Origin: Pyrinomonadaceae bacterium | GTDB lineage: Bacteria > Acidobacteriota > Blastocatellia > Pyrinomonadales > Pyrinomonadaceae | Direction of reading: 5' to 3' | Length of the DNA stretch: 64,000 bases | Assembly (NCBI GenBank): GCA_026129865.1 | Contig: JAHCHG010000011.1 | Location: 1 to 64,000, forward strand | Part shown: positions 15,694 through 25,637 of the stretch, piece by piece | How the letters are laid out: each line of letters opens with the position of its first letter | How positions within the stretch are numbered: position 1 is the stretch's first letter | Translations under genes and position numbers: made by a program | The notes under the pieces: generated by a model | What the model saw: the letters and a program-made list of their open reading frames with translations, nothing else | Told to the model about the DNA's origin: nothing | Database searches by the model: none

Positions 15694-18225
15694 ATGAGTA
15701 AAAACCTTGTAATAGTAGAGTCGCCGGCAAAGGCAAAGACGATCAACAAATATCTCGGAAGCGATTACACCGTTCTCGCTTCGATCGGTCATATTAAGGA
15801 TCTTCCGTCAAAAGAACTTGGCGTTGACATTGAGAACAATTTTGAACCGACCTACGAAGTAATTCCCGATAAGAAAAAACGAAACAACAAAAAAACGGTT
15901 TCCGAACTTAAGAAAGCAGCCAAAGCTTCGGACGCGATCTATCTCGCGGCTGACCCGGACCGCGAAGGCGAGGCGATCTGCCAGCATCTTGCCGAAGAGA
16001 TCGTCCCCAAGAAAGGCAATAAACCTGTTTTTCGCGTGATGTTCAACGAGATCACGAAAAACGCAATTAAGGACGCTTTTAAGGAACCGAAGCAGATCGA
16101 TCAGAATCTGGTCGATGCACAGCAGGCGCGAAGAATTCTCGACCGCCTTGTCGGTTACAAAGTTTCGCCGATCCTTTGGAAAACGATCGGCGGTCGGCTT
16201 TCAGCGGGTCGAGTTCAAACGGTCGCGGTTCGGCTCGTCGTCGAACGCGAACGCGAGATCGAGGCTTTTGTCCGGACGGAATACTGGTCGATCATCGCAA
16301 ATCTTTCGTCTAAACTCCCGCCAAAATTCGATTCCCGTCTTTATAAGATCGAGGAAAAAACGGTTAAAACCGGAAATTTCGATCAGGAAGTCAAAAAGAA
16401 CGAATTTCATATTGAAAATGAAAAGCAGGCGACGGACATTGTAACTGAAGCCGGAAAGTCAGATTTCATCGTTGATTCCGTTGCGACAAAAGAGCGAAAA
16501 CGCAACCCGACGCCTCCGTTCATCACGTCAAAATTGCAGCAGGAAGCGTCGCGAAAACTCGGGTTTTCGGTAAAGAAAACCATGATGGTCGCGCAAAAGC
16601 TTTATGAAGGCGTAAACATTGGAAAAGAAGGTCAGGTCGGTTTGATCACCTATATGCGTTCGGATTCGACAAGAATTTCAGACGCTGCTCTGAACGATAT
16701 CCGTTCTTTCATCGACGGCGAGTATGGAAAGAAATATCTACCGGAAAAGGCGAATTTCTACAAATCGAAAAAAGGCGCACAGGACGCGCACGAAGCGATC
16801 CGTCCGACGGATGCGAACCGGACGCCCGATAAACTGAAAGATTTTTTAAGTGTTGACGAATACAAGCTTTACAATCTGATCTGGCAGCGCACAGTTGCGT
16901 CGCAAATGACGCCGGCGATCTTTGATCAAACGACGATCGACATCAATGCCGGGCGATTTACATTCCGCGCGACGGGTTCGGTTCAGAAGTTCGACGGTTT
17001 CCTAAAACTATATCAGGAAGGTCGCGACGAACAATCGGAAGAGGACGAAGACGACGCCGAACGCACATTGCCGATGGTCGAAAAAGGCGAGACGCTGAAA
17101 CTCAATGAGATAACGCCCAACCAGCATTCGACAGAACCGCCGCCGAGATATTCTGAAGCAACTCTGGTTAAAGCTCTGGAAGAAAAGGGAATCGGGCGAC
17201 CGTCGACCTATGCGGCGATCATGACGACGATCCAGGACCGTGAATATGTCGAAAAACTCGAAGGTCGATTTCATCCCACCGCTCTCGGTACGACGGTGAA
17301 CGATCTTCTGGTCGCGAGTTTCGAACAGCTTTTCGATACGGCTTACACCGCGAAAATGGAGGAAGATCTCGACAAGATCGAGGACGGCGATCTGGATTGG
17401 CGCACGGCGATGCGCGATTTTTACGAACGTTTTGCAAAGAATTTGGCAAACGCCGAAGAATCGATCAAGGGTAAAAAGAAACAGGCGATCCCGACGGATG
17501 AAGTTTGCGAAAACTGCAATGCCGGAATGGTTATAAAATTCGGCAGATACGGACAGTTTCTTGCGTGCGAAAATTATCCTGAATGTAAGACCACCCGCGA
17601 GGTTACGAAAAAATCCGACCCGTCGAGCGAAAATGCCGACGGCGAAAAGACGGAAGAAGTTGCGCCGTGTGATCTTTGCGGCAAGGACATGGCGCTGAAA
17701 CGCGGCAGATTCGGTGCGTTTTACGGCTGCACCGGTTATCCGGAATGCAAGAACATTCGAAAGATCGATAAGAAAAGCGGCGAGACCATAAAAGCTCCGC
17801 CGCCGGTCGAGCTTGACGAAGAATGCCCGCTCGACGGTGCGAAACTCGTCCGCCGCACGGGAAGATTCGGCGAATTCGTTTCATGTTCGAACTATCCGAA
17901 ATGTAAATACGTACAGCGTGATACGACCGGCATTAAATGTCCGCGCCCGAAATGCAAGGGTGAGATCGTCATCAAGAAAACGCGCCGCGGAAAACCGTTT
18001 TACGGATGTTCCAATTACCCGAAATGCGACGAAGTTTACTGGGACAAACCGATCGAAGATCCGTGTCCGAAATGCAAGGCGCCGTTCGTTTTGGAAAAGA
18101 CGACAAAGAAAGAAGGAACCTTCCGTTATTGCAAAAATGAGGAATGTGACTATAAGATTGGCGTCAGCGATTCAGCTTCCAATTCCGAATCCGCGTCAGC
18201 CGAAGCAGTTTCAACCGAAAAATAG
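15694..18225 (+). CDS. topA: DNA topoisomerase I
   Basis: 843 residues, type IA. The TOPRIM domain has LVIVESPAKAKTINKYLG at the start and the acidic DPDREGEAI motif near 89. The catalytic tyrosine is in YMRSDSTRIS, near residue 320. ARRILDRLVGYKVSP and EKGIGRPSTYAAI are further family marks. The C-terminus carries five Cys4 zinc-ribbon units (for example CENCNAGM, CDLCGKDM, CPKCKAPF), more than the three of E. coli. The enzyme relaxes negative supercoils behind transcription. Confidence 0.98.
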   Translation: MSKNLVIVESPAKAKTINKYLGSDYTVLASIGHIKDLPSKELGVDIENNFEPTYEVIPDKKKRNNKKTVSELKKAAKASDAIYLAADPDREGEAICQHLAEEIVPKKGNKPVFRVMFNEITKNAIKDAFKEPKQIDQNLVDAQQARRILDRLVGYKVSPILWKTIGGRLSAGRVQTVAVRLVVEREREIEAFVRTEYWSIIANLSSKLPPKFDSRLYKIEEKTVKTGNFDQEVKKNEFHIENEKQATDIVTEAGKSDFIVDSVATKERKRNPTPPFITSKLQQEASRKLGFSVKKTMMVAQKLYEGVNIGKEGQVGLITYMRSDSTRISDAALNDIRSFIDGEYGKKYLPEKANFYKSKKGAQDAHEAIRPTDANRTPDKLKDFLSVDEYKLYNLIWQRTVASQMTPAIFDQTTIDINAGRFTFRATGSVQKFDGFLKLYQEGRDEQSEEDEDDAERTLPMVEKGETLKLNEITPNQHSTEPPPRYSEATLVKALEEKGIGRPSTYAAIMTTIQDREYVEKLEGRFHPTALGTTVNDLLVASFEQLFDTAYTAKMEEDLDKIEDGDLDWRTAMRDFYERFAKNLANAEESIKGKKKQAIPTDEVCENCNAGMVIKFGRYGQFLACENYPECKTTREVTKKSDPSSENADGEKTEEVAPCDLCGKDMALKRGRFGAFYGCTGYPECKNIRKIDKKSGETIKAPPPVELDEECPLDGAKLVRRTGRFGEFVSCSNYPKCKYVQRDTTGIKCPRPKCKGEIVIKKTRRGKPFYGCSNYPKCDEVYWDKPIEDPCPKCKAPFVLEKTTKKEGTFRYCKNEECDYKIGVSDSASNSESASAEAVSTEK

Positions 18226-18228
18226 GGC

Positions 18229-18810
18229 ATGAACGAAAACATACAATTTCTGCATGCATTTTTAAAAAACCCTTTGAAAGTCGGAGCGATCGCGCCGAGT
18301 TCGCCCGAACTTGCGCAAAAAATGGTCGAAGACATCTACCCGCGGCGCGATTCCATCGTTTTAGAACTCGGAGTCGGTACCGGAGCGATCACAAAGTTTA
18401 TTCAGGAAAGGATCGAAACGGACGATTCTTATCTCGGGCTCGAACTCGACAAGAATATGGTTCGAAACCTGCGCCTGAATTTTCCGGATCTAAAGATAAT
18501 CCGCGGAAACGCCTGCGAAGTTCATTCGCTTCATGCAAAGACAGGATTGGGAAAGGTCGGTTTTATCATCTCGTGCCTGCCGTTCGTTTCAATTCCGAAT
18601 GAGATCGGCGAAAAGATACTTTTAGAGATCGATAAATTTATGGAACAGGGCTGCGTATTTCGAACGTTTCAATACGCTCACGGATTTTATTTTCCGTCAG
18701 CGATCAAACTTCGCGAACATATGCGGGAAAAATATGGTAAATCAAAGAAAAGTCAGATAGTTATGAAAAACGTTCCGCCTGCCTACACGCTGACCTGGCA
18801 AACTAAATAA
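18229..18810 (+). CDS. SAM-dependent methyltransferase, PmtA-like
   Basis: 193 residues. FLKNPLKVGAIAPSSPELAQ at the N-terminus is typical of bacterial phospholipid N-methyltransferases and relatives; LELGVGTGAITKF (about 45-57) is the SAM site and GLELDK the acidic loop. The family methylates phosphatidylethanolamine towards phosphatidylcholine; rRNA dimethylases share the fold, so the substrate is inferred. It starts 3 bases after the topA stop. Confidence 0.8.
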   Translation: MNENIQFLHAFLKNPLKVGAIAPSSPELAQKMVEDIYPRRDSIVLELGVGTGAITKFIQERIETDDSYLGLELDKNMVRNLRLNFPDLKIIRGNACEVHSLHAKTGLGKVGFIISCLPFVSIPNEIGEKILLEIDKFMEQGCVFRTFQYAHGFYFPSAIKLREHMREKYGKSKKSQIVMKNVPPAYTLTWQTK

Positions 18811-18828
18811 CTAATATTTAAAAAATAA

Positions 18829-18863
18829 ATAGCGCGGCGATTGAGAGTCAAACGCCGCGCTAT
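18829..18863. terminator. bidirectional terminator
   Basis: AGCGCGGCG (18831-18839) pairs with CGCCGCGCT (18853-18861). A/T-rich tracts on both sides let it stop the convergent methyltransferase and RRM transcripts. Confidence 0.85.
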
Positions 18864-18881
18864 TCTTAATTTTGGCTGGAA

Positions 18882-19244
18882 TTACCAGCGGGAATAATTT
18901 CCGCCGCCGCCGCCGCCGCGATTTCCACCGCCGCCGCCGCCGTAGCCTCCGCGACCGCCGCCGCGTCCACCGCGTCCGCCGCCGCCGCCGCGATCTTCAC
19001 GCGGTCTGGCTTCGTTAACGACAAGGCTGCGACCTTCAAGATCTTCTCCGTTGAACTGTTCGATCGCCGCCTGAGCTTCGTCAGCCGAAGACATTTCAAC
19101 AAATCCGAATCCTCTCGAACGTCCGGTATCACGATCTTCGATCACTTTTGCTGATTCGACCGTTCCGGCTTGGGCAAAATGCTCATGTAAATCATCACTC
19201 GTCAGATGAAAAGACAAGTTGCCTACGTATAATTTTGTACTCAT
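18882..19244 (-). CDS. RRM RNA-binding protein with glycine-rich tail
   Basis: 120 residues. One RRM with RNP2 KLYVGNLSF (4-12) and RNP1 RGFGFVEM (about 44-51), then a tail of GGGRGG-type repeats ending in NYSRW. Such small bacterial RRM proteins bind RNA and are often cold-induced. The GC-rich tail is encoded by simple GGC/GGA codon repeats. A long leader upstream may hold regulation. Confidence 0.93.
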   Translation of the reverse strand: MSTKLYVGNLSFHLTSDDLHEHFAQAGTVESAKVIEDRDTGRSRGFGFVEMSSADEAQAAIEQFNGEDLEGRSLVVNEARPREDRGGGGGRGGRGGGRGGYGGGGGGNRGGGGGGNYSRW

Positions 19245-19698
19245 TATTCTCTCTATTCTCTACTTTATCTTGAATGAAGCAAAAGACAGGCTGGATGTTT
19301 ACAGGAAGGAAAACTCCGAAAGTTTGCTACCGTTTCATGCGACGCGCCCGTTCTATTAAAGATTCAAAAAAACTGCTCCAATTACTCTTAACAAACTCTC
19401 TAACCGAACTAACGTCGTCGCTTTTCTTGTATTGAACGGATGCATCTACCGAGATACTTCTGAGAGCAAAAAACGGTGTAATTATGCAATTAATTTTTTT
19501 CAAAGGCAAGTGTTTTCTTGTATTTGAAACAAAAGTTCGCCGCATTTCGAATTATTCTTTTCATTCTGGCATCGCAAAAGAAGCGGTTTGTCCGAATCGG
19601 TTTATGGGCTGAATGTATTAATGCCGTTAAAATTGGTTTGAGTTCGAGATTTTCAGACAGATAAAAGGCATGTAATTCCTAATAATCTACCTTCGACT
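19245..19698. other. intergenic region, no clear gene
   Basis: About 450 bases upstream of the RRM gene. A 72-codon minus-strand frame (19327-19545) has an ATG but no ribosome site and no family pattern. The stretch probably contains the RRM promoter and 5' leader. I see no stable hairpin or known riboswitch. Confidence 0.4.
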
Positions 19699-20670
19699 TT
19701 AGCGATAAATCGCCCTATATACCGGATCATTTCGAAATTCCTTGAGGACATCTTTTCGATAAATTTTCTTATCGGAAAATCGATAGTTTTTATCATAAAA
19801 TTCCCATGCAGCTTGTTGATTTCCCGTGTAAATGAAGGTAAGAAAGATGTTGAGAATCGAGTAACGAGTTTCCGTTTGCTCGTCGCCGGCAGGAACGTTT
19901 TCGAGCCACTCAAAGGATGGCTTTAGTTGATCTATGATGAAGTTTGAAAATTGTCTGTTCGCGATGACAAAAGAGTTTTGCGTTTGGTCATATTTGAAAA
20001 CGACCGGCGGATAAACCGAATCGGCGTGGCTCGTATGGAAAAAATCGAAGGTGTAAATAGACTGCGTAAATTCCATTTTTCCGTCTTGGTCGATATCTAT
20101 CGGAACGAGTTCGGAATTGACATGTAAAAGGTCTTTCGCGAAAACGGACGAATCGTAAAGCACCTTATATTTTCGTCCCGCATCCGCGATGATATATCGA
20201 TAAACCGGGCATGAACCGCGTGTTTTCGTATGAATAACAAGCTGTCCGGTTCCGGTTCCCAGAAAGTCGAAAAATCCGAATTTCAACTCTGTGCGATCCG
20301 GTGCTCCGGAGGAAAAAAGTATTTCGCCGGATTTTTTCAGAACCAATCGACAGCGAGTTGAGTCGTCCTCAAAATCTTCGGGACAATCGTTCGTAATTAC
20401 ATAATCGCCGAACTCGAAACGCTCTTCATCAATCCAGACAGCGTCTAACGGGTTAGCGGGTTCATCAACCCGCCGGCTTTCCACAATCACTTCAGCGATA
20501 GGACCCTCCGCGACTAGCGGTTCATTAATTTCGACAGGTAAGCTTGTGGACAAAAGCGCGTTTTTTAAGTTCCCAAGCTGCGAATTGATCATTCCAATTC
20601 CAAACAGAATCAGAGTGCTTACGGTAAAACTCGCAAGGAATGCGGCGGTTTTTGATCGGGCAATTTTCAC
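19699..20670 (-). CDS. membrane-anchored protein of unknown function
   Basis: 323 residues with one N-terminal membrane helix (about 10-29) and a periplasmic body. The middle has a calcium-site-like VPIDIDQDGKMEF, recalling FG-GAP/VCBS blades, next to other strand-rich segments. The C-terminus is helical (AWEFYDKNYRFSDK). I do not recognise a family. It starts 32 bases after the mpl stop on the same strand. Confidence 0.7.
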   Translation of the reverse strand: MKIARSKTAAFLASFTVSTLILFGIGMINSQLGNLKNALLSTSLPVEINEPLVAEGPIAEVIVESRRVDEPANPLDAVWIDEERFEFGDYVITNDCPEDFEDDSTRCRLVLKKSGEILFSSGAPDRTELKFGFFDFLGTGTGQLVIHTKTRGSCPVYRYIIADAGRKYKVLYDSSVFAKDLLHVNSELVPIDIDQDGKMEFTQSIYTFDFFHTSHADSVYPPVVFKYDQTQNSFVIANRQFSNFIIDQLKPSFEWLENVPAGDEQTETRYSILNIFLTFIYTGNQQAAWEFYDKNYRFSDKKIYRKDVLKEFRNDPVYRAIYR

Positions 20671-20702
20671 GCTCCTGATATTAGAATTTATCGGGAGTCT
20701 AA

Positions 20703-22130
20703 CTATACAGGGATCGCCACATCGTGGTCGCGTAAAATCCCGAGAATTTTGTCATGAATGCCGCCGAAACCGCCGTTTGACATGATCGCGACGACGTCGC
20801 CTTCTTTCATTTCGGGAGCGAGATGTTCGAGGATCGCATCGGCGTCAGGGAAGCTGTAGGATGGTTTTCCCTGCATTTTGATCTGTTCGACGAGTTCGTT
20901 TGTGTCCAGGACCTTCCCGAGTTCACTCGCTTTTGAGGTGTTGTAAACTCCGGCAATGATGACGTAGTCCGCGTAAGCAAACGCTTTTTCGTATTTTTCC
21001 TGAAAAACCGCGAGACGCGAAGACCAGGAACGCGGCTCAAAAACCGCGATCAAACGGTTTCCGTCATATTTTTGCTTCAGCGCTTTCAAGGTTTCCTCGA
21101 CCGCCGTCGGATGATGGGCAAAATCGTCGATTATGGTTACGCCGCGTTCAACGCCGCGGACCTCGACACGCCGTTTTACGGATTTAAATGTCGAAAATGC
21201 TTCCTGAATTTTCTCTTTTGATATTCCCCAGGCATCCGCCGCAATTATCACCGCCAGACAATTTCTGACATTAAATTCGCCGATCAAATTCGTTTCAAAT
21301 TCGCCCCATTTATGACCTTCTTTGAAAACGGTAAATTTCGTCCGCTCGCCCGTAAAGTCGATATATCGCGCCTGCCATTTCGCATCGTCCGACGTTCCGA
21401 AAGTTTCGATGTTGGTGTGAAGTTTCGAACGCATTTCGCCCAAAACCTCGCGCGCGACCGGCGAATCTATCCCGACTATCAAATGACCGTTTCCGGGAAC
21501 CAGATTCATCAGGCGCGAAAATTCAAACTTAATCGCTTCAAGATCGCGATAAATGTCCGCGTGGTCAAATTCGATATTGTTGACGATAGCCGTTTCCGGC
21601 AGGTAATGCATAAATTTCGGTTTTTTATCGAAATATGCAGTGTCATATTCGTCGCCTTCGATAACGAAAAAATCGCTGTCCGTTACGCGAAAACTCGCGC
21701 CGAAATTCTGAACGATTCCGCCGACAAGAAACGACGGATCGAGCCCGCCGCATTCCGCAACCCATGTCGCTATGCTCGTCGTCGTTGTCTTTCCGTGCGT
21801 TCCCGCGATAACCAGCGATCGACGCCCGCGGATGAACTCTTCCTTGACGATCTCCGCCTGCGAACGGTAAAGCTTCTTGCGTTTTAAAACCTCTTCAAGT
21901 TCCGGGTTTCCGCGCGAGATGGCATTGCCGACGACAACACAGTCCGCGCCGACATCGGCATTTTCGGCTTTGTAGCCGTTCAAGATCTCGATGCCGAGCG
22001 CCTCAAGCTGAGTCGACATCGGCGGATAGACATTCTGGTCCGATCCCGTGATCTTATGACCCTTTGCCTGCAGCATCCCCGCAAGCGAAGCCATCGCCGT
22101 TCCGCAAATTCCGATCAAGTGATAATGCAT
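20703..22130 (-). CDS. mpl: UDP-N-acetylmuramate:L-Ala-gamma-D-Glu-meso-DAP ligase
   Basis: 475 residues of the Mur ligase family. MHYHLIGICGTAMASLAGML is the N-terminal UDP-binding motif; GTHGKTTTTS (about 109-118) is the ATP loop; EGDEYDTAYFDKKPKF and NNIEFDHADIY are the metal and substrate motifs that distinguish Mpl from MurC. Mpl reattaches recycled tripeptide to UDP-MurNAc in the cytoplasm. FAHHPTAVEETL in the C-terminal domain is conserved. Confidence 0.95.
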   Translation of the reverse strand: MHYHLIGICGTAMASLAGMLQAKGHKITGSDQNVYPPMSTQLEALGIEILNGYKAENADVGADCVVVGNAISRGNPELEEVLKRKKLYRSQAEIVKEEFIRGRRSLVIAGTHGKTTTTSIATWVAECGGLDPSFLVGGIVQNFGASFRVTDSDFFVIEGDEYDTAYFDKKPKFMHYLPETAIVNNIEFDHADIYRDLEAIKFEFSRLMNLVPGNGHLIVGIDSPVAREVLGEMRSKLHTNIETFGTSDDAKWQARYIDFTGERTKFTVFKEGHKWGEFETNLIGEFNVRNCLAVIIAADAWGISKEKIQEAFSTFKSVKRRVEVRGVERGVTIIDDFAHHPTAVEETLKALKQKYDGNRLIAVFEPRSWSSRLAVFQEKYEKAFAYADYVIIAGVYNTSKASELGKVLDTNELVEQIKMQGKPSYSFPDADAILEHLAPEMKEGDVVAIMSNGGFGGIHDKILGILRDHDVAIPV

Positions 22131-22265
22131 AGTTTATAGAACAGAGCTACGGCTCTAGCCGTGACGCCAGAGTTACGGCTTTAGCCGTGAGAGCGCTTCT
22201 TTCCGAAGTATCTTTCAACGAAGCGAACTTTTTTCACGGCTAAAGCCGTAACTCTGTACATTTTT
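22131..22265. repeat. REP-like inverted repeats
   Basis: Two head-to-tail copies of CAGAGTTACGGCTTTAGCCG (one diverged, GAGCTACGGCTCTAGCCG, at about 22144-22166, and one at about 22170-22191) face an inverted copy CACGGCTAAAGCCGTAACTC at about 22232-22252. Each unit is itself palindromic (ACGGCTxxAGCCGT). It fits a dispersed intergenic palindrome family and could form a hairpin between the S46 and mpl transcripts. Confidence 0.85.
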
Positions 22266-24335
22266 TTATTTTCCGGTCAGTTCTTTTGCTAGGGTTCCAG
22301 CGCCGTAGAGTTTCCGCAGAGCTTCTAAAATTCCGGCGCTGTGAACGGCGACAGCGCGTGAACCTTCTTCTTCTTCGATGTACCAGTAGCGGTTCGAGAG
22401 CTTTTGATTATTGCTGTCGAAATTTATTCCGGTAAACTCGCCGTTCCGGTTGATCACGGGCGAACCCGACATTCCGCCGATGGTATCTGCCGAATAAGCG
22501 AAATTGAACGGTGTCGAAAGGTCCAGTTTGTCGCGCATTTCACGGTAACGCGGCGGCACGTTGAACGGAAATTCGTCGTTAAAACTTTCAGCGCGGTCGT
22601 ATAAGCCGAAAAATGTAGTCTTATACGGCACAAGCGTCGTGTCCTCTTCGTAACCCTTTACGTTTCCGTACGTTAAACGAAGATTCGAATTTGCGTCCGG
22701 CGGGATCGTTCTGCCGTAAACGGCAAACCGCGCTTTCGCGATCTTTTCGCCGGCACGGCTTTCGACGTTTTGAATTTTTTCCTCATTCCATTTACGCAGT
22801 TCGCGAATAACCGGTTCAACTCTTCGTGCAAGCGAGATCATCGGGTCGGTCGAATTTTTAATCGTTTCGGCACCGCCGTCTAGCAGCGCTTTTCGAGCCG
22901 CCGGATCTTTTAATTTGGTTTCGTTTACGGCACGTTTGACGACTTCCGAGACGTCGGCTTCGCCGAGCGCGGCAGTGATGAACGGATCGTTTCTGCCGAG
23001 CATTTTGACGCCTTCTTCAAGCCACGCGGTCAGCGCCGCTTCTTCCATTTCAGGATAAATAGGCGCAGGCGAAAGCAAGTTTGCCTTAAATGCTTCGAGC
23101 CGCGTGTCCGCAAATTCCGGATACCGTTCCGCGCCCGGCTTTGTTATTTCGTCGCTGTAACGAACCAGCGAGGACGCGATAGAACCGAGCCGCGAAGGCG
23201 TTAAGGTCGAAAAACTCATGCGTTTCGACATAGCCGGAAGTTTCGCATAGGCGTCCGAGATCTGTTTCCAAGCCGGCGCGTATTCTTTTGCGAGATCAGG
23301 TTTTTTCGCCAATCCTTCTTTTAGTTCCTGCTCTTCCTGAACCTTCTTGGCAAACATTCGCGGGTTCATCAAACCGTCCTGCTGACCGGTCAAACGTTTT
23401 AAGGCATTGGTCAAAGAACGGATCGTGCCGTTAGATTGACGATCCTGTTCAGCGCCGCGCTTGGCATATTCTTCGAGAGCTTTTTGCCGCGATGTCCAAA
23501 CCTGTTTCTGCAGCGGATTTCCGACATCGCGCTGATACGCAAGCTGCGCGACGGTCAAAAGGCGCGCGGTCGAGCCCGGATAACCGCTAGCGATCACGAA
23601 TTCGCCGTCTTTCGGACCCGACTCCGACCATTTTAAATAATGATCGACCTTTACCGGTTTTCCGTTTTCATAGACGCGCAGAAACGTTACGTCGAGGCAA
23701 TAGCGCGGGTAAACGAAATTGTCATAATCGCCGCCGAAAAACGCGATCTGTTCCTCCGGCGCGAAAACAACTCGGACGTCTGTGTACTTTTTATTCCGGT
23801 AAAGCCAATATTCGCCGCCGTTGTAAAACGAAATCACATCGCTTTTCAATCCGGTTTTTTCGGTCGATTCTTTTTCGATCTTTGAAATTTCCGCGCGGCG
23901 CTGCCGGCTCGCTTCGGCGTCGGTCGCACCCGGTTTTACGGCATTTTGAACTCGCTCGGTCACATTCTCATATGAAACAAGCATGTTCACTTCCATGTCC
24001 GGCGTTTTTAATTCTTCGGCTTGCGTGCGGGCGTAAAATCCGTTTTTTATCAGATCGTTTTCCTTTGTCGAAAGCTTCGCCAGCTGACCGCTTGCGACGT
24101 GGTGATTCGTTATGATCAACCCGTCCGGTGAAACAAAACTGCCCGAAGCGCCCTCGACCTTCACAGATGCGAGACGAATATGATCGAGCCATTCCTGCGA
24201 CGGCTCAAAATTATAACGCTCTTTCCACTGTTTCAGCGGCGGATTGTCATAAGTCCACATCCCTTCGTCGGCGCGGATCACGGAAACGTTTATCAGAAAA
24301 CTGAATAGGAGCAAAAAAACAGAAATTTTTCTCAT
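22266..24335 (-). CDS. S46 family dipeptidyl-peptidase
   Basis: 689 residues, close to the usual 700. A signal peptide (1-22) precedes DEGMWTYDNPP, the typical mature start. The trypsin-like catalytic set is visible: His in TNHHVASGQ (near 77), Asp in the DVTFLRV segment (near 215) and Ser in GGMSGSPVINRNGEFTG (near 623). S46 enzymes (DPP7/DPP11) remove dipeptides from peptides in the periplasm and suit an organism feeding on protein. Confidence 0.93.
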   Translation of the reverse strand: MRKISVFLLLFSFLINVSVIRADEGMWTYDNPPLKQWKERYNFEPSQEWLDHIRLASVKVEGASGSFVSPDGLIITNHHVASGQLAKLSTKENDLIKNGFYARTQAEELKTPDMEVNMLVSYENVTERVQNAVKPGATDAEASRQRRAEISKIEKESTEKTGLKSDVISFYNGGEYWLYRNKKYTDVRVVFAPEEQIAFFGGDYDNFVYPRYCLDVTFLRVYENGKPVKVDHYLKWSESGPKDGEFVIASGYPGSTARLLTVAQLAYQRDVGNPLQKQVWTSRQKALEEYAKRGAEQDRQSNGTIRSLTNALKRLTGQQDGLMNPRMFAKKVQEEQELKEGLAKKPDLAKEYAPAWKQISDAYAKLPAMSKRMSFSTLTPSRLGSIASSLVRYSDEITKPGAERYPEFADTRLEAFKANLLSPAPIYPEMEEAALTAWLEEGVKMLGRNDPFITAALGEADVSEVVKRAVNETKLKDPAARKALLDGGAETIKNSTDPMISLARRVEPVIRELRKWNEEKIQNVESRAGEKIAKARFAVYGRTIPPDANSNLRLTYGNVKGYEEDTTLVPYKTTFFGLYDRAESFNDEFPFNVPPRYREMRDKLDLSTPFNFAYSADTIGGMSGSPVINRNGEFTGINFDSNNQKLSNRYWYIEEEEGSRAVAVHSAGILEALRKLYGAGTLAKELTGK

Positions 24336-24414
24336 AGTTTTAATTGTAGCCGGAACGATCGCTTGATCTTGAAAGTTGTTTTAATTCAATAAGACGCGAA
24401 CGCAGATCATCAAA

Positions 24415-25599
24415 TTAATAATTGTTGTAATTTACGTCTTCGAAATATTTCTTAACTTTCGGCAGAGCCTTTTCTTCTTTTTTTAGAACAATGTCTTTGT
24501 CGGTCTTTTGGTTGTACTGAGTTTTTGTAATTATCTGCTTTCCGGTCAGATAATTGATGCTTTTCGATTCGGTCGCGCCCGTCGCGCGGTCAAAATTTGC
24601 GATCTCTTCGCCGATCAGACGAAATCTGCCGGTTTCGGGTTCGAGCCGGAAACGATGCGTATAGTTTACGCCCTCGCGAGAACCGTACATTTGCGATACG
24701 TCCAGAACGCCATTCTTGACCTCGATATTCGCCGAACCGCCGCCAAGCACGCCGCCGCAGAGTTTGCATCTCACTATCGTTAACGAACGCGCGGCTTCCT
24801 TAAACGTTCCGTCTTTCGCTCCAAATGCAATTAACAAAATCCTGTCGTCGTCGCCGTCGTCGCTTTCGCCTTCCTTCTCACCCTGCAGGATCAGATCTTC
24901 AATGCCGTCGCCGTTCAGATCGCCCAGATCCGACTGCAGCATCGCAAAACCTTCCGGTAGATATGTCCCGTGCGGTACATCATTTACGCCGCCGCCCTGC
25001 GGTTTCGACATTTCCGCGGGAAAAGGCAGATCGCCGACCTTTTTATAAATGTCGACATCCATATCCATAAAATCTTTCGGCTCGGCGAGCGGTTTATCGG
25101 TCATCAGGTCGCGGAAATTCTTTGTTTCCTTCAAGATCTTGCCGCTTTCGCTGAAGTAATAATTTCTTTCAACGACGATATCGCCCATAAACGTTCGAAG
25201 TTCGCGATTTACGTGAGCGACGGTTCCGCCGGGTCGAAAAATGTATTTTACATATTGCGCCCAATCGCCGGATTCCGATGAATACGTAAAATTCGCCGCG
25301 ACCGGAACACCTTTGTCATACCAGAGATATGCAATGTTGTAGAAATCTTTCTTTTCACGCGCCGCCTCGAAATCCGCTTCTGTATTGAAAACTTTCCAGA
25401 CCGGTTTATCGGTTTTGTTGTAATCCGCAGCGTCGGCGATGATCATATGCGGCGGACCTTCCGTCTCAATGTATTTCCGCACCGATGCAGTAAGACTGTC
25501 TACTTCCGCGATCGCTGAGTCATTTTGCGCCGTTTGCGCAAAAATTGAGTGAATCAAAAACAGCGTGATCGTGCACAGAAAGAAAGTTCGCTTTTTCAT
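24415..25599 (-). CDS. secreted protein with FG-GAP-like segment
   Basis: 394 residues with a signal peptide (1-21, ending IFAQ). The middle contains SDLGDLNGDGIEDLILQ, a DxNxDG calcium-binding blade, followed by LLIAFGAKDGTFKEAARSL and a CKLCGG cysteine pair. No catalytic motif. Probably a periplasmic or outer-surface protein of unknown role; a relative of FG-GAP-type hypothetical proteins. Confidence 0.75.
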   Translation of the reverse strand: MKKRTFFLCTITLFLIHSIFAQTAQNDSAIAEVDSLTASVRKYIETEGPPHMIIADAADYNKTDKPVWKVFNTEADFEAAREKKDFYNIAYLWYDKGVPVAANFTYSSESGDWAQYVKYIFRPGGTVAHVNRELRTFMGDIVVERNYYFSESGKILKETKNFRDLMTDKPLAEPKDFMDMDVDIYKKVGDLPFPAEMSKPQGGGVNDVPHGTYLPEGFAMLQSDLGDLNGDGIEDLILQGEKEGESDDGDDDRILLIAFGAKDGTFKEAARSLTIVRCKLCGGVLGGGSANIEVKNGVLDVSQMYGSREGVNYTHRFRLEPETGRFRLIGEEIANFDRATGATESKSINYLTGKQIITKTQYNQKTDKDIVLKKEEKALPKVKKYFEDVNYNNY

Positions 25600-25637
25600 A
25601 TTTTTAGATTTTTTTTTAGCTCGGGGAAAGCTTCGTT

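Noticed and set aside
18882-19020. Long alanine- and glutamate-rich minus-strand frame in the glycine-rich part
   Set aside because: It is a shadow of the GGC-repeat-coded tail of the RRM gene in another frame.
19327-19545. 72-codon minus-strand frame upstream of the RRM gene
   Set aside because: No ribosome site, no coherent family pattern, and composition like the surrounding non-coding DNA.
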